Assembly: GCA_946699065.1 (NCBI GenBank)
Contig: CAMPDV010000060.1
Span: 682,001 to 746,000, forward strand
Source of the DNA: Loxodes magnus
Lineage: Eukaryota > Ciliophora > Karyorelictea > Loxodida > Loxodidae
Length of the DNA: 64,000 bases
Reading direction: 5' to 3'
In this document: positions 34,176 through 47,033 of the stretch, piece after piece
Position numbering within the stretch: the first letter of the stretch is position 1
How the letters are laid out: each line of letters begins with the position of its first letter
Notes under the pieces: model-generated
Seen by the model: the letters and a program-made list of their open reading frames with translations, nothing else
Databases searched by the model: none
What the model was told of the DNA's origin: nothing
Position numbers and translations under genes: made by a program

Positions 34176-37100
34176 ATGCTCTTTATTTTAGCTTTTGTGG
34201 TGTTGATATCGCACTCAAAAGGAATGAGCAATGATTTAATAGTTCAGAATGAAGATAGTAATAAAACTTTAAGTTATTAATAAGAAGTTGCTGATGAATA
34301 TCAAACGAAACTTTAACAAATAGACCTAAATAATCCTAATAAATATTAAAAGGGATTCACTTTCTCAACATGAATAAATGCTTCAGATGATTCCTTTAAA
34401 AGTAATAGGTTGAAATGATTTTTTGCTGAAATTAATGACCCTCAGGGTACAAGATTTGAATTTTTTATATAGTAAGATAATAAAAATATGAAAATAGGGT
34501 TTGTACTTGGGTTAAACAATGGAGAAATATGAGCAAAATAAACTGATTTAGATAAGGATATAAATTAGTGGCATTTCATAACTTATTAAGTGTATTGCTT
34601 AAATAATGATTTACATATAGTTATAAACGATTTTATGTATGATAACTATAAAATAATTCTAATAAAATAATAAGACCATAAAAAGGATAAAAAGTGCTTG
34701 ACTTTTGATATGAATGAAGATATTACAATTGGAGCTAGTTAATCAACTTAATCTCATTTCAATTTCGATGGAGTAATGATAAGGCCAAGGTTATCAAATT
34801 AAACTTTACCAACAGAAACAGAATTAATTTAAACGGCTTTAGCAAATCCATGCGAAGAAAATTGTAATGGTGTTTGTAATAGTCCTGATCTTAATGAATG
34901 CTAGCCTTGCGATAAATCGTGCTGAAATTGTACTGGTATCTCGAATTTAACTTGTGATTTATGTTCATCAGGGTATTATAAAAAATAAAGTAAATGCATA
35001 AAATGTAGCACAAATTTAGAATGATGCAATATATGCTAAGTTTCTTAAATTTGCTTATAATGTGAAATAGGTTATGTTTTGCAAGGTGTTTAATGCCAAT
35101 CAACATGTAATTAAGGATTTTATAATGTTAACTAAGTTTGCAAACAGTGTCCTGGAGCTTACTGTACTTAATGTGACAATAATGGAGTCTGTTAATAATG
35201 TTAAAGTGGCAAAGTTTTGCAATAAATGATTTGTAAATAACAATGCGATTAAAATTATTACAACTTTAGTGGAATTTGCTATAATTGTATAATAGATTAA
35301 TGTGAAGCATGTTCAAGCTAATCAGTATGTACTAAATGCTAAAATGGATACTTTATTAAAGAAGGGCGTTGCACAGATTCTTGTGGCTTAGGCTATTATA
35401 ATAATTCACTTCAATGCATTCCTTGTATCGATGATTGTATAATATGTAAAATCAACCAATGCTAATAGTGCTAATAAGGATATTGATTTGATACGCGTTC
35501 TAATTAGTGTAAATCTTAATGTGAACCAGAATAATTTTATGATCCTGTGCAAAACTGTACACCATGCTAGACTGATTGCATTAAATGTTTAAATACAAGT
35601 TATTGTTAGGCAGTTTCATTAAGTTCTAATAAGTTTTTATAGTCAAATTAAATGCAATCAAGTTGTAATCCTTAATATGCTCTAAATTCTAATAGAGTAT
35701 GTTAGCCATGCAATTGATATACAGGAAATTGTTTAAATTGCAACTAGCTTACAACTATATGCACACAATGCGAACAAAACTTTAAACTTACGGCTTAGGG
35801 ATAATGTGCAGAACAATGTCCTTCAGGTTATACAGATTATTTTAGTCCAGGAATTTGCTAGCCTTGTTCTTAGAATATTACATATTGCGAATAATGCCAG
35901 TAAGATTCTAACGCCTGCACAAAGTGTAATTATAACTTTGTACTATAAGATTAATTTTGTGAAGTTAATTGTATTCAAGGTTTTTATAATTAAAACGGAA
36001 TATGCAGAAAATGCTAAGACCATTGTATTGATTGTAACGAGTGATAAACATGCATAGAGTGCGATAAAAATTGAAAACTTTAAAATGGTTAATGTCAAGA
36101 ATAATGCTATAATGGTTGATATTCAGATTTATATAATAACTGTCATTAATGCAAAATTAAATGTGATTAATGTATTTCTTTACTTTAGTGCACAAAATGC
36201 AATTTCGAATCTAATTGAAGATTACAAAATGGAATTTGCTAACCACTTTGCAATTATCATTATAGAAAAGACTCTAATAATTTATGCTAACCTTGTGATT
36301 AATATGAGGCAAATTGTGATTTGTGCTATGAAGAAACAGGAATTTGCCAAGCATGCAAATAAAATTTTAAACTAGTTTCTAACAAAACATGTTAGCTATC
36401 TTGCAACATTGATGAATGGGATGATGGAAGTCATATATGCTAACTATGTGATACAGCTATTAAAAATTGTGAATAATGCAGCTAAGATGGTTAGTTATGC
36501 TATAAATGTTAAGATGGCTCTTTCTTAAAGAATTAATAAAGTTGCGAAAAAGAATGTGGAAATTACTACTATGCGCTAGATATTAATTGTGAAAGATGTT
36601 CAGATTCTTGCGAAATATGTAAAGATAAGAATTTTTGCTTTCAGTGCATTTAAAATAAAACACTATTTGAAAATAAATGCTATGATTAGTGTCAATCTAA
36701 TTATTTAAAGACACTTGTTGATGATCCTTTTATATACAATTGCTTACCTTGCTCCAATCACACTCCTTATTGTACAAAATGCGATTAAACAACTTTCTAA
36801 TGTTAGGAATGTGCAGAGGATTTTAAATTGACTCTCCAAAATACATGTGAAGCAAGTTGCTCCTTAGACTCTTGAGATAACAATACAAGAATTTGCTAAA
36901 AGTGTGATAAATTTATTGACTTATGCTAATTCTGTAATGGAAGTGAAATTGAATGTTTGGGTTGCTATAAAGATTTCTATGCTTAAGGACAAGAATGTGT
37001 TGAAGAATGTAGTGCTTGATGAGTAGATTAGACATTTAGTTACTTAAATTAAAATAAAAAAGTGTGTAAGCAATGCTCAGAATTAATACCAAACTGTGAA

Positions 37101-40100
37101 TAATGTTTTAAGTAGTTTGAATACGATAACTAGACAAACTAATATGAAAAAATAAAATGCGTTAAATGTTCTTCTGATTATAAGCTAAGATTAGATAGCT
37201 CCTGCTAAATAAATTGCGATTAAACTGAATACTTTGATTTATAGTTAAATATGTGCTAAGAATGCTAAAAAATTATTCCTTTTTGCTTGAATTGTGATCA
37301 AGCTGGAGAGATCTGCTTCTAGTGTGATAAATAATATGGCTTAAAAAACTAAAAAGAATGTATCATTTGCTCAAGTTGTGGCTAGGAATGTGAAGGATGT
37401 CCTAAAGAAGAAGAGGAAGAAGAAAGCGTTCCCGATACACTTGATGATCTGTCTATTTCCGAGAAAGAAAAGTAAGTAATATAATCAACTTCTTAAGCTA
37501 GAGAAGGATTTTTATATACAGCAGCTACTTCTGCTGCAGTACTTACTAGTATAAATTCTTAATCATAATTTGGAAAATCATTTTTTACAGTAGCCGTAAC
37601 TATTCAATTAATAAGAGTTAATGGACTTATTAATATAAAGAAGCCAGATATTTGAGATGCTTATTATATAGAAATTGGAAAAAAAAACGAACCAATAATT
37701 AGCACTCAAAAAGGTTTGATTTCAAGTAATAAACTGAAAATAAATGACTACTACTTATAGATTCAAAACTATGATTCATATTCGTTTTTGTGTAATGCTC
37801 TTCAACACATTATTTAAGTTCTTGCAGTTTTGCCACTTTATTGTATATTCCCTGCTTTATTCAAAATAAAATTTCTAGAAAAGAAACTATAAATCTTTTA
37901 TAAAGAATAAATAAGATTTAAACTACTTTCTTCTATGATACTGTTGAAGATTATGGATCTCTAGATACCTACTTTCTTACAATTCTATAGCACTGATTTT
38001 TAAGATATTATTACAACAGTAAATTTTATATTCGCTCTAGTTACATTTGTAAGTTTTTATTTTAGTTTATAGTAATTGGAATAAACATTTGGAGTCTCTT
38101 CATAGTAAGAGGCTATATATAGCTTACTAAGTAAAGATATTTAACTGATTATGATTAAAGAATAAAGGATTATATTGTAAGATACCTTCCCTATTTTGAT
38201 GAACTAAAACTAAAGGATGGAATCTATGTGCTTTTATACTATCCTTTTTTCATCTTCAGACGATTTGTTATGTCCTTTTTCTTGATAATTCTAAGGAAAT
38301 ATCCAATAATGTAAGCAATTTTTATGCCAACAACTTCTATTTTTCAACTGATATTTCTTTTTAGATGAAAGCCTTTTGAGAGAAGCATTACTAATTATTT
38401 TAACATAGCAATGGAGATTTGAGTATTTCTAATATTCTCTACAAATATCTACTTTTACGCTGAGAACTCATCTAATCATAGATTTCTATCTGATTATACT
38501 TATAATAAAGTTGGAGAAATTGCTACTTATGGATCTATTATTTTAACTTTTGTCTCTTTTGGATATTGTGGATTAATTATAATTTTAGAAATAAAAGATT
38601 CTTGTACAAAGAATAAATAAGAAAAGTAAAGCAATAAAGTCAGGGACTGGGATGCTTGGGTGGAATAATAGTAAAAGCTTCAGATAGAAAGATAAATAAA
38701 AGGTGTGGATCAAGAGTTGGAAACTACTTAAAGAGCGCGCTAAGAGTAACTTGCAAGAATCAAAGAGATGCAAGCAATTAGAGATTAAAAGATAATAAGG
38801 CATCAATTCTTAATAGGAAAAACAGATCTAACTACTGATGATACTCAAATTATATAAAGTGATAACTGAGCTTATAAAATTGAAAAAGAATCTAAGTTTA
38901 ATTTCTAAGATATAGAAGAGGAAAGCAAGAGAAAGAAACGAAGCAGAGTATTTATGTGAGAGAAGTGCAAAATATAAAAACTAATCTATTAATTTTCTTA
39001 CTTTAATGTCTCTTTATTTTCATCCTAACTTGATCCTTAAAAAAAACAATAGCCAATTTATTTTGATAGTAGGAACTGACAAATGAATATTCCATTTCAT
39101 AAAAATAGTTCATTAAATCTAAATCCTATAAATATTAAGAATCTAGATATGGATTTGTAAAAGTGATATTACTTTATATTAAGAATGGTTTAATAAGTTT
39201 ATCCTTATCTATATAAACTTAGGTTATAATTAAGTATTAAATAATGAAAATACTTTACTATTAAATGCTTCCATAGAAATAATATTAACTATTGTGCTTA
39301 TCCAGCATAAGCAGTTATAAGATATTAGCAGTTGAGTAATTACAACACTAAGTGTGTTCTAATGCTTTTGATAAAAAGTAATTTTAAAGAGCTGTAATCT
39401 AATCCCCCAGAGGTAATAGATATATCAGATAATTTAATTTGGAAATAAGCATTGAAAGAAGCAATTGAAAGAGCCTATCTTTCGAAAGAACTAGTATTTC
39501 TACCTCTATAAAGTATATTACTGAGGCATTAAAGTTATCTCGCTGTTTTGTCTATTTGGTAAAGTTTAAATAGTTCAAAGCTGATATTCCCTTATGATCT
39601 CTTTAATTTTAATATATAATAACTAGCTTACAAGTTAAAGAAGCCAAAGTAATTTAAATAGATATTAGATACAAATAATATGTAAGTCTCTATCTGATTT
39701 TCATTAAATTTCATAAGTTGGCTACTTTTACTATAGCTTACTTTTAAATTTGTAGTGGTTTAAAATATTGCGATAAGCAGAACTGAACAATAATTAATTA
39801 GGATTAACCTAATTGGATAAACAAAATCAAAACATTAAAGAAAGAATTAGTCCATCTAGCAGAAAGAAAAGTTAACACAGTTTAGTAAGTAAATAGAGGG
39901 TTAAAAATAAAAATTAGGTTAGCTGTTCATAATAAAAATAATAATCTTAAGTTTTTCTCTAAATCAATCTGAGAACTTGATGTGATTTTACCTCACTTAG
40001 ATTTATTTTTTATTATAACGCATAAAAACTTAATTAAACATCAGCTATAAAGAACTAAAAATCAGATTTAAAGTCTCAAGTAACTTTTTAATTGTTAGTA

Positions 40101-40105
40101 AGTGA
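34176..40105 (+). CDS. giant cysteine-rich (furin-like repeat) membrane protein, 1957 residues
   Basis: Predicted cell-surface or membrane protein of the large Cys-rich families that are expanded in ciliates. A signal peptide (MLFILAFVVLISHSKGMSND) precedes a concanavalin/LamG-like region (about 34330-34790; FTFSTWINASDDSF, DGVMIRPRLSNQT). About 2.5 kb of furin-like repeats follow (34850-37400), with Cys pairs in patterns such as CxxC-xn-CxxC (CEACSSQ-type, CNICQVSQICLQCEIGY). A Glu-rich linker comes next, then a membrane part with several helices (CNALQHIIQVLAVLPLYCIF; YPFFIFRRFVMSFFLIILRK) and a charged cytoplasmic tail to TGA 40103-40105. Three introns (17, 20, 19 nt) are needed. The spliced length is exactly 1958 codons, a strong check. 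Many W codons are TGA (for example VFMWEKC). Ligand unknown. Short open frames at 35806-36057 and 36085-36375 are shadows. Confidence 0.85.
38049..38065 (+). other. 17-nt intron in cysteine-rich gene
   Basis: GTAAGTTTTTATTTTAG. Removal joins FALVTF to FIVIGINIWSLF and RYLPYFDELKLKDGIYVLL, restoring the membrane domain. Confidence 0.85.
39649..39668 (+). other. 20-nt intron in cysteine-rich gene
   Basis: GTAATTTAAATAGATATTAG. Removal joins YKLKKPK to YKQYVSLYLIFIKFHKLATF. It contains an internal TAG, so a shorter 13-nt alternative exists, but only 20 nt keeps the frame. Confidence 0.75.
40080..40098 (+). other. 19-nt intron two codons before the stop of the cysteine-rich gene
   Basis: GTAACTTTTTAATTGTTAG. 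Removal gives SLNK followed by TGA. Without it the frame runs on into noncoding DNA. Confidence 0.65.
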
Positions 40106-42105
40106 TAATCTTATATATGTTAATAATGAAAATGATAGTTAATTTTATCTTAATTTGGTTTTAAGGGATATTTATAATAAATTATACCTAAATTAACTAT
40201 ATTCATCAGAAATATTCTAAGCTATTCTACTTGTTATTCATTATCACTTTTTATCTTATAATGCTCCCTTAATTATATTTATATCACTTCTCTTTTTCTA
40301 ACTCACATCCCCATCCTAATATATCACTTTATGTTTATACAGGCTTTTAATAATTATAAGGATTAACTATCAATAAGGTAATTTTAAATATTAACATTAT
40401 GGTCAAGTTAAGAAAGATAGTTATACTAAGTTCTGGGTTCTTAAACTTTAATAAATCAAATAAAAGACAAAAACAACATCTCAATATTATTTTAATAAGT
40501 GCTAAATATCAGTAGCAAGCTTAGAGATTACTTACCTAATTTAAATTAAAGCTTAAGTTCTTAATTACAAACTTTACTAATATTAGCTAAAATAAAGTAT
40601 CTAGCTAATAAGTATATTCATAGCTTTAATAAAAGATAGCAGATTTACCTTAATTTAAAAATAAATAGAAGCATATATAAGCATAGCCATAATTATAATA
40701 TCTAGTAGCTAACTAAACTTCTAATAACTTGCCATTTAAGCTCTGCTTTGTTCTATTTTTATAAATGCCTTTAGAATATTATCCCTTGACTATTTAATTT
40801 AGCTTATTTGTCTCTAAATTATATTTAACTTATTTCTTTTATCTCTTAATAATTAAGAAAGCTTAGTTAAGCAAATAGCTTTTATAAATATAGTAAAGGT
40901 TTAAGTATCCTGATAAATAAGACTTGGTAATAATAAAGGCTAGATAAAAAAGCTAATTAATTAGATATCAATAAGGATATAAAATCTAGTATTGGAAGTA
41001 CTTAGCTATAAAGTAGAATATCAGCTGATAATTACTAATTGCTAGGATATTTGTAAAAGTTAAACTATCAGGTAAGTAATATGAATAATCAAAGTAAATA
41101 ATAGAATTCACTCAATACAAACATTGTCTCTTTTATGCTAAATTTACCAATATTTATTTGCTTATATTAGGTTTAACTTGCTTGAATTATAGAAATAAAG
41201 TAGTTTAGAGAAGCTTTATTAAGAACTCTTTTGCTTTAGCATAAAGGAAAGAAAACTATAAAGTGAAATGTAGTGTTTTGAGACACGAAGTTAGTATTTG
41301 ATTTGCAAAGAAGGTAAAAACTAGATAAACAGATAAAATGTAAAAATTAAATTAAATTCTCTATATTAAAGTTAAAAAGACTGGTAAATTAATAAAGTCA
41401 TCTTAATTTATTTATATACATTAAGTTCCAGATATTTAGATGGCATTTTGAGTTCAGAGTTTTTGATTAAGAATTAGAAAGATAATGATATATGATGATC
41501 TATTAGATAAAGTGAAATACTAAAATAAAGATGAGGGAAAGAATTAGAAGTATATTAAAATTAGGTTTATTCTAATAATTGATAAAATTTGTACTTCCTC
41601 TATAAGGTCTATAGTTCTTGCTTTCTCGAATACATTATTATCTCATAAAAGCTCTTAAAGGAAATTATTCCAGCAATTATACAGTGATAAGGATTACTTG
41701 AAATTTGTTTTTAAAATAAGTAAACAATACCACAAGTACCGAAAATGCTAACAATTTAAATTTATCCATTTATTAAGTCAAATTTTTTTTTATCCTCTGG
41801 AAAAAGTCTCTTTTGCTTCCACATATTTGCCAGATTTTGGGCCTAGGCTTATTTTTATTTTTGGAACGTAATAAGAAGATTTAAAGAGTTTTCTTCCATT
41901 TTAATTACAAAAGCTAAATAGGATTTAAATTAATAAGAAGCTTGAGCTGTTGCAATCGATTAGTCTACCGACTTAACTAGTTGATTCTTGAAGGGTACTA
42001 TTAGAGAGGTATAGAGTAAATATAAAATAGATATAGGATGTAATTTTATAATTATTTAACCTTATTTTAATATAAATATACTTAAATGTAACCCTTTTAA
42101 GTTCA
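40106..42105. other. 2-kb AT-rich intergenic region
   Basis: Between the convergent cysteine-rich and EF-hand genes. Frames are open, as expected when only TGA stops, but none has protein-like composition that I could defend. No RNA gene was seen. Confidence 0.4.
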
Positions 42106-42531
42106 TCACTTAGCAGCTGGCTACTGCTAATTCTATGCTGAAGCATTTCTTTTTCCATCAAAATGCTTTTTAAGTTCTTCATAAGTAAGCTTTCCATCCT
42201 TGTTCACATCAATCTACTCGAAAATCTTGACTACATTCTATTCTAAATCCTTCTGATTTTCAGGCTATAAAGAGCTAATTTGCTTGTTAACAACTCCCTA
42301 TTTTTACATATCAGCTTGTAGCTTCTTAATCTCACTTAACTCAACAGCATTATTACCAGATGAGTCTAAAAGGTTAATAAAGTCAGTGATATGCTTTTCA
42401 TAATCCTTCTCTATTAGAATTTTACTTAATGCCTATATAGCTTTTTCGCTTCTCTCTTATGAGTTTAATTTCGAAATCTCCTCTTTCGTAATAGTTCCTT
42501 TAGGAGGATCTCTTCCTAAGCAGCCACCCAT
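42106..42531 (-). CDS. small EF-hand calcium-binding protein with myristoylation-type N terminus
   Basis: 141-residue protein starting MGGCLGRDPPKGTITKEE. Gly2 with Cys4 is the pattern of N-myristoylated and then palmitoylated proteins, so membrane anchoring is likely. Two EF-hand loops are visible. The first, residues 56-67 (DSSGNNAVELSE), has Asn where the central Gly is usual. The second, residues 108-119 (DVNKDGKLTYEE), is fully canonical. A Gln-rich tail (ASAQNQQQPAAK) precedes TGA at 42106-42108. No introns. It resembles small calcium sensors of protists, but the specific family is not clear. The start at 42531 is fixed by the MGGC motif. It is divergent from the zinc-finger gene with a 71-bp gap. 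Confidence 0.88.
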
Positions 42532-42602
42532 ATTTATAAATGTTAGTAGATTACGAAAATTAAATAAGAGTGTGAATTGAACTAAAATTGAATTAAAATA
42601 AG
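42532..42602. promoter_or_regulatory. 71-bp shared promoter region between divergent genes
   Basis: Only 71 bp separate the start codons of the EF-hand (minus) and zinc-finger (plus) genes. Both core promoters and both 5' leaders must therefore fit here, which suggests co-regulation. AT-rich; no specific motif claimed. Confidence 0.5.
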
Positions 42603-45032
42603 ATGAAATAATCTCTTAAGGAGATGTCAGATTATTAGTATGAAGACAACTTAATATCTAAGAGATAAAAACTTAACTTAGAACAATAGTTTCTTAACCA
42701 AGGTAGCGAAATCCAACTGATAGAACCTAATAATGATTATCTTTATCTTAATAATGAAGAAGGCTTTTTCACCTCTAGCTTCTAAGAGGAGGATAAAATT
42801 AATTTACCTTAAATTGAATGTTTTCAGAAGGTATTTGATGAAGAGGATAATTAAAAGCTTCTTGGTAAAGATGGATAAAATGAGCAGTTCTTTAATGAAA
42901 TAGCTCAACCCATTAAGCTTCAAAATGATAATTTGGAGAATTAGATTTAGTTCTAGAAGGAACTTTGCGAGATTTGCCTTGAAGTCTTTGATAGCAAAAT
43001 TCTAAAAAAATCTCACTAATAAAAGATGCATTTTAAATGAAAAGAGCTACCTAATGAGATAGATATTAAGTAAATTAAAAGTGAAACCTAGTCTAAAAAT
43101 CCTGAGTTGTAGTTTTATCTCGCTAAGCTAAAGAAAGAAAAGGGCATGCAGAAATAAGAAAAAGTTTTGCTAGAAAAATTTTGCTTTAAGATCTTCAAGG
43201 AAGAGCTTGATGAGAATATTGACTAATGCCCTATATGTAACTAGAGATTTTAAGATGAAGATGATGAATAAAACGGGACCGACTCGTTTAAAAAATAAAA
43301 AGAAGAACACCGGAAAATAAAACTTCATCTATGAACTCATATCAACGTAGAAGGATTTCAGTGTCATTTATGTAATTACAAACAGTTCAAAAATTTTAAG
43401 AAGTTGTACTTTCATAATTTTATTAAGCATATCCCTTAATAAGCCTTCAACATTCTAAAGTAACTCAAATAGAATGCAACCAAGATTGAATAGCATATAC
43501 AGATAATTGCTTACTAGATATGGGTTTTAATTTGTAAGTGCTAAGCTTGTGGAGAGAAGTTCTAAAACTTGCCTGAACTGTTTTTTCATAATGTAGAGAA
43601 GCATATTGATAGTACTGGGAACTTTCCTTGTATTTTTAAAGATTGTAAAGAAGTTTTGAATAATCAAGATCAAATGATCAGTCATCAAAATAGTTCTCAT
43701 GCTGATTTTTCAATTTCAGCTTATTTTGATAAAAAGGAAATGCTTTAAAGAAAAAAGTCAGATCTTGAAAATGTTGTGATTAAGATATAAAGAAAGTGAA
43801 AAAGTAGCACAAATGAGCGGAAAAATATTGTAGATAACCTTACTAAAAACTAAATCAACTCTAAAATTGTTCAGAATTCAGTTCAGAATTAAAATTAGAA
43901 TCGAGATATTTCTAATAGCTAAGAAATGGTGTCAGTTACTCAAATTTAGTAAAATCAAGAAAATAAAAAGCTTCAATAAGTTTATTAGAGTAAGTAAACT
44001 GAATATGGTAACTCAAAAAAACTAGATTCAAACATAAAAGCAAATTAAGAGATAATAATTGAAGAAAATTTAATTGAGATATAAGATAAAAGTGCTACTA
44101 TCTAAGAAATGGTTCAATATCGTGTTTCTACACTAAAACTCGTGATATAAAACTTGTAAGAGCATTTTTCACAAACCTAAATAATTTCTACCAACGAAAA
44201 GACCAAATAAATTATTAAAGACCTTATACAAGCTTAAAGGTTATAAAAATCTACAAACTTCGATTTTCAGGAATTTGAGAAATCGATTAACGAGTTTCTT
44301 AGCTTTTGCTGCAAATCTGGTAAGATAATAAACACGATGGAAAACATAGTATACCTAATCCTAATACAGAAAGAATGCCCTTCATGTGTTCACTAATAGA
44401 AAAATAGAATGGACTATCTTCATTACTCTTTCCATTTTCTAGATTTAGATTTAAACGAAATAGTTCTGTCCGTATGTAAATATATCGCTATTTAATTCTA
44501 TTTCAAAACTATCAATGATTTTGCTCAAATTTCTATATTCTAAGACCAAGATACTGAAAAAATTCCCATTGACATAAAGCAGAATATGCGACATTGTAAG
44601 CCATTTGATAGATACTGGAAAGTGAGCTTGAAAAACTGCATTTAAATAATAGTTCACTACTCCTTATTTTGATGCATATGATGTGATAAAGAATATTCTC
44701 TAAACTCAGCTCATAACTCTGTTCTACACTTTACTTAGAGGAATTATATTTAATCCTGCAAAAATTGCAAAAAAAAGTTTAGCAACATCAACAAACTAAT
44801 AAAGCACTAATTCAAGCATGTAGAGTAAACTCAAAACTTTGTCTAGTAAGTAAAGGAAATAAATGCTACTTTTTACGAATTCACCTAGTATTGTGTGGAC
44901 ACTATTTAACAAAATTTAAATCTCTACTACCAAAGAAATATCTAGGGAAACTGGGATAATACTTTAGAAATAGAGGATCAAAAATTAATAGAATACTTGT
45001 AGTTTAAAATTAATTAATTAGTAATATGTTGA
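42603..45032 (+). CDS. C2H2-like multi-zinc-finger protein
   Basis: 809-residue protein read from ATG 42603 to TGA 45030-45032 in one frame. Cys/His clusters fit zinc fingers: CPICNQRF near residue 208, then FQCHLCNYKQFKNFKKLYFH near 253 with FIKH, CKCQACGEKFQNLPELFFHN with VEKH near 313, FPCIFKDCKEVLNNQDQMIS with HQNSSH near 340, and near 690-730 CIWCDKEY and SCKNCKKKFSNINKLIKHQF with KH. The middle (about 390-600) is Gln/Lys/Asn-rich and probably disordered. Spacing is of the C2H2 type (CxxC-12-HxxxH), suggesting binding of nucleic acid, although some fingers are incomplete. Cys and Trp codons are unambiguous (W from TGA in LFWCIWC). No introns were needed. Function unknown beyond the fold. 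Confidence 0.8.
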
Positions 45033-47033
45033 TTTTAATTCCTTTCTTATTTACTTTATTAGGATATTAATATATAACTAGATCTCATATCTAAACTTAC
45101 TATTAAAGCTTTATAAGTCTGTTTTATTGCTAGCCAGTAAATGCTGTTGAAGTATTATTAAAAAGCTTTAATTGCACATACATTTTTACGATTATTAAAG
45201 AAACTATCAACCTCATTGGTTAATTTAATCATCTGTGTATTAAAACTAATTTTTAACTAATTAACTAAGGAGTATATTAAGTAGAGTAATGGGATAAACA
45301 AAAGAAAGCTGATAAATCTCACTGGCATATAGATCATTATATCCCTTCCTGTAGCGTTTAATTAATAATCTTTAATTTTGTTTCTAAATAAATAATAAAA
45401 TATAAGCATCTTACTGTATATTAACATATAAGCATATTTATCTACCTAACCCATTTAACTATATCAAATGTTTAATATTATCTATATCTTTTTAATATAA
45501 TATATCTCTTAATTTCCTTTCTCAATGTAAGTTAAAATTATAGAGATTACTATATATTTTCTTTAATCATTCACTATTTTTAAATTGTTCTTAGATAATA
45601 AAAAGCTAATATAGTTTAATGATTAGGATGTAATTAAATTCCTATTATTTGGGTTATATGCTTAGATTTAATTCTTTTAAAGATAAACTAATATTCTTTA
45701 TATTAAGAGTTTAGGCATTAGACTCTAATCTGACTAGCTATTACTTTGTTTCTAGACTGGGATATAAAAGTGTCTAAACTCTCTGCTAGTTTTGTTGATT
45801 TGTATTGATCTGATATATTTAATTAGTCTTTTCAGCTTTAAAGGTATTTTACTTGTTTTTAATACTAAAATAATCTTGCTAAAGCACTCATTATTTGCAA
45901 ATCTGCAATAGTTTGAAGATTCAGTTGATATCTATAAAGAAGGAATTGGTTAGACAAACGATATTGCTTAATGGCCTTTAGATAGACTAATAAACTTATC
46001 TCTTGAAGCTTAATTAAACTTTAATGCTTAGACATTTAGTTACAATAGTTAAATCTAGCAATAAGCGATTATATATAATATATGCTAGCAACATAATAAC
46101 TTCCTACAATTATTGCCGCCGATTGTTCTAATGGTTATATGGCTTAAATAATCTGATATAGCTTTATAAAATAAATGACTGTAATTGTTTTAGTTTATTT
46201 GCTTTAATTGATTCAAAATAGCTTCTACTCTCATTATTATTAATCTAAGTCTTTGATAATTCTGTAATTTTGACATTTTCCCTAATGATATACAACAAAA
46301 AGAGCTTTATACATCAATTTATCTGTTAATCTCTAACTAGATTGTAACAAGTCCATATGATTTAGCCCTTTTGCTTATTTACCTTGTAATCAATAAAATC
46401 TAAATTTCTAGTTATATTCTAAAAGGGCTTAAATAAGTTAAAATGAAATTAAGTTAAATAATACCTTTAATCCTCTAAGTAATTAGCTAGAAATATAATA
46501 TAACGCTTGGAACTATAAACTAATTAGCATTTGAAGGAAGCTTTATAAGCATAATTTACCTAAAGACAGATATCTCCTTAACAATTACTTAAATGCTTTA
46601 AGCTAAATAATTTTTAGACATAGTCAGATCTAAAAATAGATCTGTTTATATAATAAATATAACTAACTAGTATATTAAAATAAGGCTAGCATTAAGGATA
46701 ATAGATATTGAAGTGATAGATTAAAATTAAAGCTACTATTTATTATGCTTCTATCAGAGTTTAGTTGGTTGGCTATCTTAAAGACCTTATTAAAGTAAAA
46801 GCGTAAACTTAGCTAAGCTACATCTATTTAGTTAATTAGTATCCATTAATTTTCAAAGCATGTATTCTTATTTAATAGGATATAATAAAGAGATGTGATT
46901 GTTGAATGATTTTATATAGATAAATGAGAAAGAGTAAAGGTGATTAAATGTGAGTGCTGGGATTATAATATAGGTTTATAATTAAAAGTTATGAAAATAC
47001 TTAGATTTTGAGAAATTCTAAAGGTTAATAAAA
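45033..47033. other. 2-kb AT-rich intergenic region
   Basis: Between the zinc-finger gene and CNOT1. No coding frame with convincing composition, no tRNA or other RNA gene was seen. Confidence 0.45.

Noticed and set aside
35806..36375. Two short open frames starting with ATG inside the Cys-rich gene
   Set aside because: They are out of frame with the continuous 34176-40105 reading and arise because the Cys-rich frame is full of reassigned stop codons.
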